Below are positions 1 to 7,844 of a DNA stretch of 64,000 nucleotides, one piece after another. Below the pieces are notes generated by a model that was not told the DNA's origin, did no database searches, and was given only the letters and a program-made list of their open reading frames with translations. Every line of letters starts with the position of its first letter. Positions within the stretch are counted from its first letter, which is position 1. Origin of the DNA: JAMXLO01 sp963819855 (GTDB lineage: Bacteria > Pseudomonadota > Alphaproteobacteria > Acetobacterales > Acetobacteraceae). The stretch spans positions 186,001 through 250,000 of the forward strand of contig CAWFYC010000028.1 of NCBI GenBank assembly GCA_963819855.1. The letters are read 5' to 3'. The position numbers were made by a program, and so were the translations under genes.

Positions 1-230
1 CGGGGACCGTCTCACCAACTGGCGGGGGAACTGCGGCGGAGGCGGAGGTCTTGCTCGATGCACCCGCTTTGCCGGCGCCCGGGCAGGCCTGCGTGTTCTA
101 CCATGGCTCGCGTGTGCTAGGCGGCGGCTTCATTCGCCGGACCGGGACAGCAACAGCGGTTGACGCGACAGGTAACCCCGGACTATCTCCCCTGCCCTTC
201 GGATCGTATGGCGGCGTAGCTCAGCGGTAG
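1..230 (+). CDS. mnmA: tRNA 2-thiouridylase MnmA, C-terminal end (partial)
   Basis: Only the last ~75 codons are inside the window; the frame opens at base 3. MnmA thiolates U34 of Lys, Glu and Gln tRNAs in the cytoplasm. The translated end carries the typical C-terminal beta-barrel signature PGQACVFYHGSRVLGGGFI at about bases 78-134. The frame has no stop before the tRNA gene: it runs on through about 30 residues and ends at TAG 228-230, inside the D-arm of tRNA-Met. MnmA proteins usually stop soon after the GGG-hydrophobic motif, so the tail is extra. Family assignment rests on a short stretch but the motif is characteristic. Confidence 0.8.
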   Translation, partial: GTVSPTGGGTAAEAEVLLDAPALPAPGQACVFYHGSRVLGGGFIRRTGTATAVDATGNPGLSPLPFGSYGGVAQR

Positions 231-284
231 AGCAGGGGAATCATAATCCCTTGGTCGGTGGTTCAAATCCGCCCGCCGCTACCA
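210..284 (+). tRNA. tRNA-Met (CAU), elongator
   Basis: A full cloverleaf can be drawn: acceptor GGCGGCG with CGCCGCU (G1:U72), D-arm GCUC/GAGC, anticodon stem GGGGA/UCCCU with loop AUCAUAA, T-arm GGUGG/CCGCC with loop UUCAAAU, discriminator A and an encoded CCA at 282-284. The anticodon is CAU. The G1:U72 pair and the overall sequence match alphaproteobacterial elongator tRNA-Met rather than the initiator; tRNA-Ile2 (lysidine) is the alternative. Flanking reading frames end inside it from both sides. Confidence 0.95.
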
Positions 285-1204
285 TCCAGTTCGGCGGTCC
301 ATGGCGCGATACCCACGGTGAAGCGCCTCGCCAGGAAATCCAGCAGTGCGGCAACGCGCGAGGGCCGGGGTCCGCCGGCCGGGGTGATCAGATGCAGCGC
401 GAGCGCCTGCGCCGACCAGTCCCTCAGTACGACCTCGAGCCGCCGGTCGCGCACTGCTTCCCAGACTACAAAGTCAGGCTGCAGCGCCACGCCGCAGCCT
501 GCTTCAAGTGCGAAGCTCAGTGCCTCGGCGTTGGTCGCGCTCAATGGGCCCTTGACGGTCACCATCTCCTCGGCGCCGTTGGCATCGGCGAACCGCCAGG
601 TCTCGCCGGTTGCGAGATACAGATAGCCGAGGCACGCGTGATGCCGCAGATCGCGGGGGTGGCTGGGTCGGCCATGCCGTGCGAAATAGCCGGGCGCGCC
701 GACCACCCAGCGGCGCACCGGGCATAGCCGGCGGGCGATCAGGCTGGAATCCGCCAGATCGGCGATGCGGATCGCGACATCGATGCCGCCGGCGATCAGG
801 TCAACCAACCGGTCGTCGAGTTGGAGATCGACCGACACTTCGGGATAGGCCGCCAGGAACTCCGGCAGCGCTGGCGCGACATGCCGCAGGCCAAACGACA
901 TCGGCGCGGCCAGCCGCACCCGGCCACGCGGCTCCGCCGAGCTGGCGTGCGCCTCGGCCTCGGCCGCCTCGCCTTCGGCCAGGATGCGCGCCGCGCGGAC
1001 CGCAAGCACCCGCCCGGCCTCGGTCAGCGCGAAACGGCGCGAGGTCCGGTGAATCAGTCTTTCGCCGAGTCGCATTTCGAGCCGCTGTATCGCCTTTGAC
1101 ACGGTCGGACCGGACAGGCCCAACTCCGCGGCGGCAGCGGCGAACGAGCCGGTCTCGGCCACCTTGGCAAAAACCGCCCAGGCTTCCAGGTCGGGCAGGC
1201 GCAT
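263..1204 (-). CDS. LysR-family transcriptional regulator
   Basis: 313 aa, the usual LysR length. Residues about 1-60 form the winged helix-turn-helix (GSFAAAAAELGLSGPTVSKA, then the ERLIHRTSR wing), followed by a type 2 periplasmic-fold effector domain. It resembles the single-effector LysR group with a C-terminal LARRF segment. It is transcribed divergently from the two pirin genes with a ~100-bp gap, the classic arrangement for a LysR activator and its target, so the pirins are its likely regulon. Its TGA stop (263-265) lies in the T-loop of the convergent tRNA-Met gene. The inducer is unknown. Confidence 0.88.
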   Translation of the reverse strand: MRLPDLEAWAVFAKVAETGSFAAAAAELGLSGPTVSKAIQRLEMRLGERLIHRTSRRFALTEAGRVLAVRAARILAEGEAAEAEAHASSAEPRGRVRLAAPMSFGLRHVAPALPEFLAAYPEVSVDLQLDDRLVDLIAGGIDVAIRIADLADSSLIARRLCPVRRWVVGAPGYFARHGRPSHPRDLRHHACLGYLYLATGETWRFADANGAEEMVTVKGPLSATNAEALSFALEAGCGVALQPDFVVWEAVRDRRLEVVLRDWSAQALALHLITPAGGPRPSRVAALLDFLARRFTVGIAPWTAELDGSGGRI

Positions 1205-1220
1205 GCCGATGCCTCTAATT

Positions 1221-1248
1221 CAGAAACGGTGTCTTTCCATCCTTTCTG
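1221..1248. promoter_or_regulatory. Candidate operator between lysR and the pirin genes
   Basis: The divergent intergenic gap holds the perfect inverted repeat CAGAAA (1221-1226) and TTTCTG (1243-1248) with 16 bases between. LysR proteins typically bind interrupted dyads in such gaps. No convincing -35/-10 pair was identified, so the role is inferred. Confidence 0.3.
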
Positions 1249-1305
1249 TTTTCCACGCCAGCGTCGAGCACCATGTTTCGCCCCGATTGAACAGGAGCAA
1301 CTCGC

Positions 1306-2004
1306 ATGATCGAACGCAGGAAGTTCGCCGAGCTGGGTGGCGCGAACCACGGCTGGCTGAACGCGAAGCACCATTTCTCATTTGCCAGCTACTATGATCC
1401 CGCGCGCATGAACTGGGGTGCGCTGAGGGTGTGGAATGACGACGAGATCGCCGCGAAGTCGGGGTTCCCGCCGCATCCGCACGCCGACATGGAGATCATC
1501 ACCTATGTCCGCGAGGGCGCCATCACCCATCAGGATTCGATGGGCAACACCGGCCGCACCGAGGCGGGCGACGTGCAGGTAATGTCGGCCGGTTCCGGCG
1601 TGCGGCACTCGGAGTACAATCTGGAGGAAGCGACGACCCGGATCTTCCAGATCTGGATCGAACCGACCGAGCGCGGCGGCAAGCCGTCCTGGGGCGCGAA
1701 GCCGTTCCCCAAGGCGGACCGCTCGGGGCGCTTCGTGATGCTGGCGAGCGGTCTGGCCGGCGACGACGAGGCGTTGCCGATCCGCGCCGATGCGCGGGTG
1801 ATGGGCGCCACGGTGAAAGCCGGTGAGCGCATCAGCCTGCCGATCGATCCAGCGCGGCATGCGTATCTGGTGCCGGCAACCGGCGCGGTGGAGGTCGGCG
1901 GGGTGCGCATCGACGCGCGTGACGGCGCAGCGATCACCGACGTCGAGAGCGTTGACATCGTCGGTTTGGAAGACGCCGAGGTTGTGCTGGTGGACGCTGC
2001 GTGA
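1306..2004 (+). CDS. Pirin family protein (YhhW-like bicupin)
   Basis: 232 aa. The N-terminal cupin carries the pirin metal signature HPHADMEIITYVREG with H-x-H, then HQD and a late SxxxHSE box (GSGVRHSEYN). Bacterial pirins of this size, such as YhhW, are mononuclear metal cupins and some show quercetin 2,3-dioxygenase activity in vitro; the physiological role is usually unknown. The start is supported by AGGAG at about 1291-1296. It is followed 16 bases later by a second, unequal pirin gene, and both read away from lysR, suggesting a LysR-controlled operon. Confidence 0.88.
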   Translation: MIERRKFAELGGANHGWLNAKHHFSFASYYDPARMNWGALRVWNDDEIAAKSGFPPHPHADMEIITYVREGAITHQDSMGNTGRTEAGDVQVMSAGSGVRHSEYNLEEATTRIFQIWIEPTERGGKPSWGAKPFPKADRSGRFVMLASGLAGDDEALPIRADARVMGATVKAGERISLPIDPARHAYLVPATGAVEVGGVRIDARDGAAITDVESVDIVGLEDAEVVLVDAA

Positions 2005-2020
2005 ACGGAAGGAGGCGAAC

Positions 2021-2905
2021 ATGCTGGACCTGGTGATCGAGGGCAGACGCAGGAATCTCGGCGGTGGGCTGGAGGTCGGGCGGGTGCTGCCGTTCGCCCG
2101 CCGGCGCATGGTCGGACCGTTCATCTTCCTCGACCACATGGGTCCGGCCGACTTCCGCTCCGGCGAGGGGATCGATGTGCGGCCGCATCCGCACATCGGC
2201 CTCTCGACCGTCACCTATCTGTTCGACGGCGAGATCCATCACCGCGACAGTCTCGGCGTCAGCCAGAAGATCCGGCCCGGCGCGGTGAACTGGATGACCG
2301 CCGGCTCCGGCATTGTTCATTCCGAGCGCACCGATCCTTCGCTGCGCTCGAGCGGCGGGCTGATGCACGGCATGCAGGCATGGGTGGCCCTGCCGGACGA
2401 GGACGAGGAGACCGCTCCGGCATTCGCGCACCACGACGCGGAGGAACTGCCCGAGATGTCGGACCACGGCGTGCGGGCGCGGCTGATCGCCGGTTCCGCC
2501 TTCGGACTGCGCAACGAGGTAAAGACGTTTTCGCCGCTGTTCTACCTGCACGCCGAACTTGCCGACGGTGCGCGGATGGCGATGCCGGTTGAACACACCG
2601 AGCGTGCCGCTTACGTGGTGTCTGGCACAGTGGGGCACGACGGCGCACTATATCCGGCGGGACGGCTACTGGTGTTCGCCAATGGCGGCGAACCGAAGAT
2701 CGAGGCCGAAGGCGGGCCGGCGCGGGTAATGCTGCTCGGCGGTGCGAGCATTGGGGCGCGGTTCATCTGGTGGAACCTGGTATCGTCGCGGCAGGATCGG
2801 ATCGAGCAGGCAAAGGCCGATTGGAAGTCCGGCCGGATGCCGTTGCCGCCGGACGATAACGGTGAGTTCATCCCGTTGCCGGAGGACCGGCCGCTTTCGG
2901 GCTGA
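2021..2905 (+). CDS. Pirin family protein (longer paralogue)
   Basis: 294 aa. ATG 2021 was chosen because GGAAGGAGG lies just upstream and homology begins there (RRNLGGGLEVGRVLPFARRR); the open frame extends further upstream without family similarity. The metal motif is RPHPHIGLSTVTYLFDG, followed by HHRDSLG and the TAGSGIVHSE box. The C-terminal pirin_C domain occupies about residues 170-280. It is probably cotranscribed with the preceding pirin. The two are of different subtypes (about 230 against 290 aa), so they are not a recent duplication. Confidence 0.88.
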   Translation: MLDLVIEGRRRNLGGGLEVGRVLPFARRRMVGPFIFLDHMGPADFRSGEGIDVRPHPHIGLSTVTYLFDGEIHHRDSLGVSQKIRPGAVNWMTAGSGIVHSERTDPSLRSSGGLMHGMQAWVALPDEDEETAPAFAHHDAEELPEMSDHGVRARLIAGSAFGLRNEVKTFSPLFYLHAELADGARMAMPVEHTERAAYVVSGTVGHDGALYPAGRLLVFANGGEPKIEAEGGPARVMLLGGASIGARFIWWNLVSSRQDRIEQAKADWKSGRMPLPPDDNGEFIPLPEDRPLSG

Positions 2906-2926
2906 CCGAGGATGCGGCGTCGGCTG

Positions 2927-2955
2927 CGATGGGTTGAGCGCAGCGAAACCCATCG
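2927..2955. repeat. Short palindromic repeat, family C copy 1
   Basis: Perfect 9-base arms CGATGGGTT and AACCCATCG enclose GAGCGCAGCGA. Related copies lie at 17553-17637 and 23392-23420. It sits 22 bases after the pirin stop and could fold as a terminator-like hairpin. Confidence 0.7.
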
Positions 2956-3006
2956 TGTCGGCCGAATTTCAGTCAGGCCGGATATGCTCTCGGATCCTGC
3001 GGCACA

Positions 3007-3378
3007 TCAGTCCTCGCGAAGATGCAGCCACGGCAAACGTTCCGCGGGGAAAATGTGCCGCGTCGGCGCAAATCGGGCGGCCTCATCGAATAGACCGACA
3101 TGAAAATGCACTTCCGGCGAGCTTTCACCTTCGCACGTCAAGGTGGACCCGCACCTCGCGCAGAAGCCACGCAACCTTCCGGGCGACGAACTGAACTTCG
3201 TTATCTCACCTTTGGTTACCGTGTAAGCGTCACGGCTGAATGCGACGAACACGGAGACTGGCGCACCGCTGTGCCGGCGACAGCTTTGGCAATGGCACCA
3301 CGCCACCCCGATCGGGTCGCCGGTCGCGACAAGTCGTACAGCGCCGCAGAGGCATCCGCCCTCAGTTTGGTTGCTCAT
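3007..3378 (-). CDS. GFA-family (CENP-V/GFA) zinc protein
   Basis: 123 aa from ATG 3378. This start is preferred over the in-frame upstream ATG (3414) because AGGGAGGG sits about 8 bases ahead of it. The zinc ligands of the family are all visible: GGCLCGAVR, WCHCQSCRRHSG and GFCARCGSTLTC. The family is named after glutathione-dependent formaldehyde-activating enzyme, but most members have no demonstrated activity, so the substrate is unknown. It is divergent from hypF, with about 130 bases between starts. Confidence 0.85.
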   Translation of the reverse strand: MSNQTEGGCLCGAVRLVATGDPIGVAWCHCQSCRRHSGAPVSVFVAFSRDAYTVTKGEITKFSSSPGRLRGFCARCGSTLTCEGESSPEVHFHVGLFDEAARFAPTRHIFPAERLPWLHLRED

Positions 3379-3509
3379 CTCGTTATCCCTCCCTGGCCAC
3401 GAAACCTTGACCATCCTCTCGATCGAAGTGAATGGCTACTCGGTGCAGCGCGACAGGTCTTCATTCGCGGTTTACCATTCCCGACATCAATCTTGCCGAT
3501 CGGATTACG

Positions 3510-5817
3510 GTGTCGGACGCAGTGGAAGTGGCGGAGATCAGAGTGCGCGGGCGCGTGCAAGGCGTGGGCTTCCGACCCACCGTCTGGCGGTTCGCCCGCG
3601 AACTCGGCCTGTCCGGCGAGGTGCGGAACGACGCCGAGGGCGTGCTGATCCGCGTCGCCGGCGGCAGCGGCGCGATTGCCGCGCTGCTCGATCGCATCCA
3701 ACGGGAGCCGCCGCCGCTGGCGCGCATCGAGGGTATCGAGCGCAATCACTCGGCCGGGACGTGCGTTCCGGGGTTCCACATCGTGGACAGCGCGGCCGGT
3801 ACCACACGCACGCAGATCGCCCCCGATGCCGCGATCTGCGTCGAATGCGCGCGCGAGATCCTGGATCCGGCGCAGCGGCGTCATTGCTACGGATTTACCA
3901 ACTGCACGCGCTGCGGACCGCGGTTCAGCATCATTCGCGGCATTCCGTATGACCGCACGGCGACCACGATGGCGCCATTCGCCCTTTGCGACGCCTGCCG
4001 TAACGAGTACCGGAACCCGGCAGACCGTCGCTTCCACGCCGAGGCCATAGCCTGCCCCGCATGCGGACCAAAGACGCGACCCTCGATCGACCAGGCCGCC
4101 GCACAGCTACGGCACGGACACATCGTGGCGGTGAAGGGACTGGGCGGTTATCAGCTCGCCTGCGATGCAACGGATGCCGATGCGGTGTCGCGCTTGCGCG
4201 CGGCGAAGCATCGCGAGACGAAGCCCTTCGCGCTGATGGCGCGCGACCTGGACGTCATCCGACGTTATTGCGCCGTCTCGATTGATGAAGCGCGGTTGTT
4301 GGCAAGCCCCGAGGCTCCGATCGTACTGCTGCGCGCGACCGGTAACGCGCTGCCCGCGGCAGTCGCGCCTGGTCTTACAACGCTTGGCTTCATGCTGCCG
4401 ACCACGCCGCTCCATCTGCTGCTGCTGCGCGACAGCGACCATCCGGTCGTCATGACCAGCGGCAATCTTGCCGACGAGCCGCAGATCATAGATGACAGCG
4501 AGGCGCTTGAGCGGTTTGCCGGAATTGCGGAGCTCGTGCTCACGCATGACCGTGCGATCGCGAACCGGATCGATGACTCGGTGATGCGGATAATGGGCGG
4601 AATGCCTCGCACGCTGCGCCGTGCGCGCGGCTTCGCACCGGGCTCCATTCCGCTGCCGCCGGGCTTCGCAGCGGCACCGGACCTGCTGGCCGCCGGCGGC
4701 GAGCTGAAGGCCACGTTCTGCCTGCTCAAGGACGGTTCGGCGATCCTGTCGCAGCACATCGGCGATCTCGAGGACGCGCGCACCTTCGACGACTACCGGC
4801 GCGGTATCGCGCACTACGCCGCCTTGTTCGATCACGCGCCGACCGCGATCGCCGCCGATTTGCATCCGGAATACCTGTCGTCGAAATATGCGCGCGAGAC
4901 GGGGCTGAAGCTGATCGAGGTGCAACATCATCACGCACACGTCGCCGCCTGCCTGGCGGAGAACGGACGCCCGCTCGATGAGCCGCCGGTGCTGGGCATC
5001 GTACTGGACGGCCTGGGCTGGGGCGATGATGGCACGATCTGGGGCGGCGAGTTCCTATTGGCCGACTACCGCGAAGCGCGGCGTCTCGGCAGGTTCAAGC
5101 CGGTTGCCATGCCAGGCGGCACGGCCGCGGTGCGGGAGCCATGGCGCAATCTATACGCACACCTTCGGGCGGCAGGACTGGAACCGAATCAGCCGCACGC
5201 GCTGCTCGATGCGATGATTCGCGATGAATTGAATGCGCCGACGGCCTCATCCTGCGGCCGGCTGTTCGACGCCATGGCTGCCGTGCTCGGAATCTGCGCC
5301 GAGCGCCAAAGGCACGAAGGCGAAGCCGCGTCGCGGCTCGAGGCTCTTGTCTGCGAGCGCACGCTGCGCGACGAGGACGATGCGCTGGCCTATCCCTTCT
5401 CCTCGTCATTCCCGCGTACGCGGGAGCCCAGGGGCAGCACCTTGACCGCGGCCCTGGGTTCCCGCTTGCGCGGTAATGACGAACTCGGAGCTGCCGTGCA
5501 TCGACCCAACCCTGATGTGGCGCGCGGTGCTTGACGATCTGAATCGCCGCACGCACCACGCGGTGATCGCTGCCCGGTTTCACAAGGGGCTCGCCATCGC
5601 AGTGGTCACAATGACACGCGCGCTTGCGGCACAGGCTCACTTCGACACCGTGGCTCTGTCGGGCGGCTGTTTCCAGAACACGGTGCTGTTTGATCAGACG
5701 GAACGACGGCTGCGCAAGGCGGGGTTTACCGTACTGACCCATAGCCTGGTCCCGACCAATGACGGCGGCCTCGCGTTGGGGCAGGCTGCGATCGCGGCGG
5801 CCCGGCTGATCCGGTAG
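3510..5817 (+). pseudogene. hypF: Carbamoyltransferase HypF, frame broken by a palindromic repeat
   Basis: HypF makes and transfers the carbamoyl group that becomes the CN ligands of [NiFe]-hydrogenase. Domains in order: acylphosphatase-like (GRVQGVGFRPTVWRFARELG), paired zinc fingers (CVECAREI with NCTRCGPR; CDACRNEY with ACPACGP), a YrdC-like domain, and a Kae1-like domain with HHHAH (bases about 4926-4940). After LAYPFS the frame enters an 80-bp repeat (5403-5482) and then reads nonsense to TGA 5532-5534. The real C-terminus (SELPCIDPTLMWRAVLDD, then VALSGGCFQNTVLF) continues in another frame from about 5482 to TAG 5815-5817. The rest of the gene is clean, so the break is probably recent. 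GTG 3510 is taken as the start; ATG 3432 is possible. A separate C-terminal product from ATG 5476 cannot be excluded. Confidence 0.85.
5403..5482. repeat. 80-bp palindromic element inserted in hypF (family A copy 1)
   Basis: Two 31-base arms, 5403-5433 and 5452-5482, are inverted copies with 4 mismatches; both outer ends begin TCGTCATT. The loop is 18 bases. The element can be read through without a stop in the hypF frame, but its length puts the downstream part out of frame. A shorter relative lies at 19400-19460. Confidence 0.9.
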
Positions 5818-5828
5818 GAGCGCATGCC

Positions 5829-6089
5829 ATGTGCCTCGGCATTCCAGCCCAGATTGTGCGGATCGACGATGCGGAGCGAATGCTCGCCACCGTGGAAGTC
5901 GGCGGCGTGCGCCGCCAGGTCAACATCATCTGCGTCGTCGATGCCGAGCATCCGCCGGAATCCTGTGTCGGTGACTGGGTACTTCTTCACGTTGGCTTCG
6001 CCATGAGCCGGATCGACGAAGCCGAGGCCGCCGAGACGCTGCGGTTGCTCTCCGAACTTGGCGAGCTACAGGAGACCGGCAATGAGTGA
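5829..6089 (+). CDS. hypC: Hydrogenase maturation chaperone HypC
   Basis: 86 aa, normal for HypC/HupF. It begins MCLGIPAQ, with the essential Cys2 that holds the iron with its CN/CO ligands and also contacts the hydrogenase large-subunit precursor. The C-terminal VGDWVLLHVGFAMSRID stretch is typical. AGGAG at 5816-5820 supports ATG 5829. HypC works in complex with HypD, encoded two genes downstream. It overlaps the SIS gene by 8 bases, so translation is probably coupled. Confidence 0.95.
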   Translation: MCLGIPAQIVRIDDAERMLATVEVGGVRRQVNIICVVDAEHPPESCVGDWVLLHVGFAMSRIDEAEAAETLRLLSELGELQETGNE

Positions 6090-6738
6090 CCTGAACAACC
6101 TGTATCCGTTTCTGAGTGGCCAACGCCAGGACCCGGCGCGGCTGGACGTCGCGTTGCTGCGCTCGATCGAAGACAAGGCGCGCGAGTCACGCGAGATGAA
6201 TGCGTGCTTCTTCGCCGAGCAGGGACAGCGCCTGATCGCCGCTGCACGTGCCATCGCGGGCGTCTATGGCGGGGGTGGCCGGCTGTTCACCATGGGCAAC
6301 GGCGGCTCGAGCTGCGATGCGGCACATGTCGCGGTGGAATTCCTGCATCCCGTCACCGCGGGCCGGCCGGCGCTTGCCGCGATCAATCTCGCCGCGGATG
6401 CCGCGACGCTGTCGGCTCTGGGCAATGATCTTGGCTTCGAGCATGTGTTCCTGCGCCAGATCATCGCGCAAGGCCGTGCCGGAGATGGGGTGATCGGCAT
6501 CTCCACCAGCGGCAATTCGACGAACCTGCTGGCTGCGTTCGCGAAGGCGAAACAAATCGGCATGGTCACCATCGGGCTGGCCGGCGGCGATGGCGGCAAC
6601 ATGCAAAGCTCGGAGGCGGTCGATCACTGTCTGGTGGTGCCGACACCGTCGATCCACCGCGTGCAGGAGTGTCACGTGGTCGCCTATCACATCCTGTGGG
6701 ACCTGGTTCACACGCTGCTGGCGGACCGGCGGGGATGA
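6082..6738 (+). CDS. SIS-domain protein, GmhA/phosphoheptose isomerase-like, within the hyp operon
   Basis: 218 aa. It has a sugar-isomerase fold like sedoheptulose-7-phosphate isomerase: MGNGGSSCDAAHVAVEF and later GISTSGNSTNLLAAF, the phosphosugar-binding segments, and a C-terminal HRVQECHVVAYHILWDLVH helix typical of GmhA. GmhA normally supplies heptose for lipopolysaccharide, but no heptose gene is nearby. The gene overlaps hypC (8 bases) and hypD (ATGA), so it is translated with the hydrogenase maturation genes. A role in or near hydrogenase maturation or regulation is inference from context; the substrate is unknown. Confidence 0.9.
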   Translation: MSDLNNLYPFLSGQRQDPARLDVALLRSIEDKARESREMNACFFAEQGQRLIAAARAIAGVYGGGGRLFTMGNGGSSCDAAHVAVEFLHPVTAGRPALAAINLAADAATLSALGNDLGFEHVFLRQIIAQGRAGDGVIGISTSGNSTNLLAAFAKAKQIGMVTIGLAGGDGGNMQSSEAVDHCLVVPTPSIHRVQECHVVAYHILWDLVHTLLADRRG

Positions 6739-7844
6739 AATACGTCGACGAGTTCCGCGACCGCGACAAGGCGGCGGCGCTGCTGCGTGAGATCACCGCG
6801 TTGGCGCACGCCATTGGATCGCCCCGGCCGCTGCAGATCATGGAAGTCTGCGGCGGTCACACGCACGCGATATTCCGCTATGGCATCGAGGGTATGCTGC
6901 CCGAGCAGATCGAGCTGGTACACGGTCCCGGCTGCCCGGTGTGCGTGCTGCCGATGGGACGCATCGACGATTGCATCGCGATCGCGTCGCAGCCAGGCGT
7001 CATCCTGACCACCTTTGGCGACGCGATGCGCGTGCCGGGCTCGCGCGGCAGCCTGCTGCAGGCGAAGGCAAACGGCGCCGATATCCGCATGGTGTACTCA
7101 CCGACCGATGCGTTGGCGATCGCGCGGAGGAACCCCGATCGCGGGGTGGTGTTCTTCGGTCTCGGTTTCGAGACCACGATGCCGTCCACCGCGCTGACAG
7201 TGCTGGAGGCGGAGCGAGACGCCGTCGCCAACTTCTCGGTATTCTGCAACCACATCACCATCGTACCGACGATCAAGGCAATCCTCGACAGTCCCGATCT
7301 GCGGATCGACGGCTTCCTTGGACCCGGCCACGTGTCGATGGTGATCGGCACCGCGCCGTATGAGTTCATCGCGCGGCACTATCGCAAACCGCTGGTAGTA
7401 TCGGGGTTCGAACCGCTCGACGTGCTGCAGTCGGTGTGGATGGTGCTCCGCCAGATTGCCGAGGGCCGCGCCGACGTGGAGAACCAATATGCGCGCGTGG
7501 TCGCCGCGGGCGGCAATGCGGCAGCGCTGCGTGCGATCGCCACGGTGTATGAGTTGCGGGAATTCTTCGAATGGCGCGGCCTGGGTTCCATTGACTACTC
7601 GGGCGTCCGGTTCCGCGACGCTTACGCGCGGTTCGATGCCGAACGCCGCTTCGCCGTACCAGGCGTGCGCATCGCCGATCCGCTGTCGTGCCAATGCGGC
7701 GAAGTGCTGAAGGGCGTGCTGAAGCCGCACCAGTGCAAGGTGTTCGGCACTGCGTGCACGCCGGAAACGCCGGTCGGCGCGCTGATGGTGTCGTCCGAGG
7801 GGGCGTGCGCCGCGTACTATCGCTATGCCATGAAAGCTGCATGA
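6735..7844 (+). CDS. hypD: Hydrogenase maturation factor HypD
   Basis: 369 aa. HypD is the Fe-S scaffold on which Fe(CN)2CO is assembled together with HypC. Conserved signatures: MEVCGGHTHAIFRYGIE (Cys39), VHGPGCPVCVLP (Cys67 and Cys70), GFLGPGHVSMVIG, and the C-terminal cysteine cluster CQCGEVLKGVLKPHQC followed by GTACTPETP, which binds a [4Fe-4S] cluster. ATG 6735 overlaps the SIS gene stop by ATGA. All catalytic cysteines appear present, so this gene looks functional even though hypF upstream is broken. Confidence 0.95.
   Translation: MKYVDEFRDRDKAAALLREITALAHAIGSPRPLQIMEVCGGHTHAIFRYGIEGMLPEQIELVHGPGCPVCVLPMGRIDDCIAIASQPGVILTTFGDAMRVPGSRGSLLQAKANGADIRMVYSPTDALAIARRNPDRGVVFFGLGFETTMPSTALTVLEAERDAVANFSVFCNHITIVPTIKAILDSPDLRIDGFLGPGHVSMVIGTAPYEFIARHYRKPLVVSGFEPLDVLQSVWMVLRQIAEGRADVENQYARVVAAGGNAAALRAIATVYELREFFEWRGLGSIDYSGVRFRDAYARFDAERRFAVPGVRIADPLSCQCGEVLKGVLKPHQCKVFGTACTPETPVGALMVSSEGACAAYYRYAMKAA

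Noticed and set aside
210..284. tRNA-Ile2 (lysidine-modified CAU)
   Set aside because: The acceptor G1:U72 and overall sequence fit alphaproteobacterial elongator tRNA-Met better; not fully excluded.
5434..5451. CRISPR-like or direct-repeat array around the palindromes
   Set aside because: The units are single inverted repeats, far apart, with no regularly spaced direct repeats and no cas genes.
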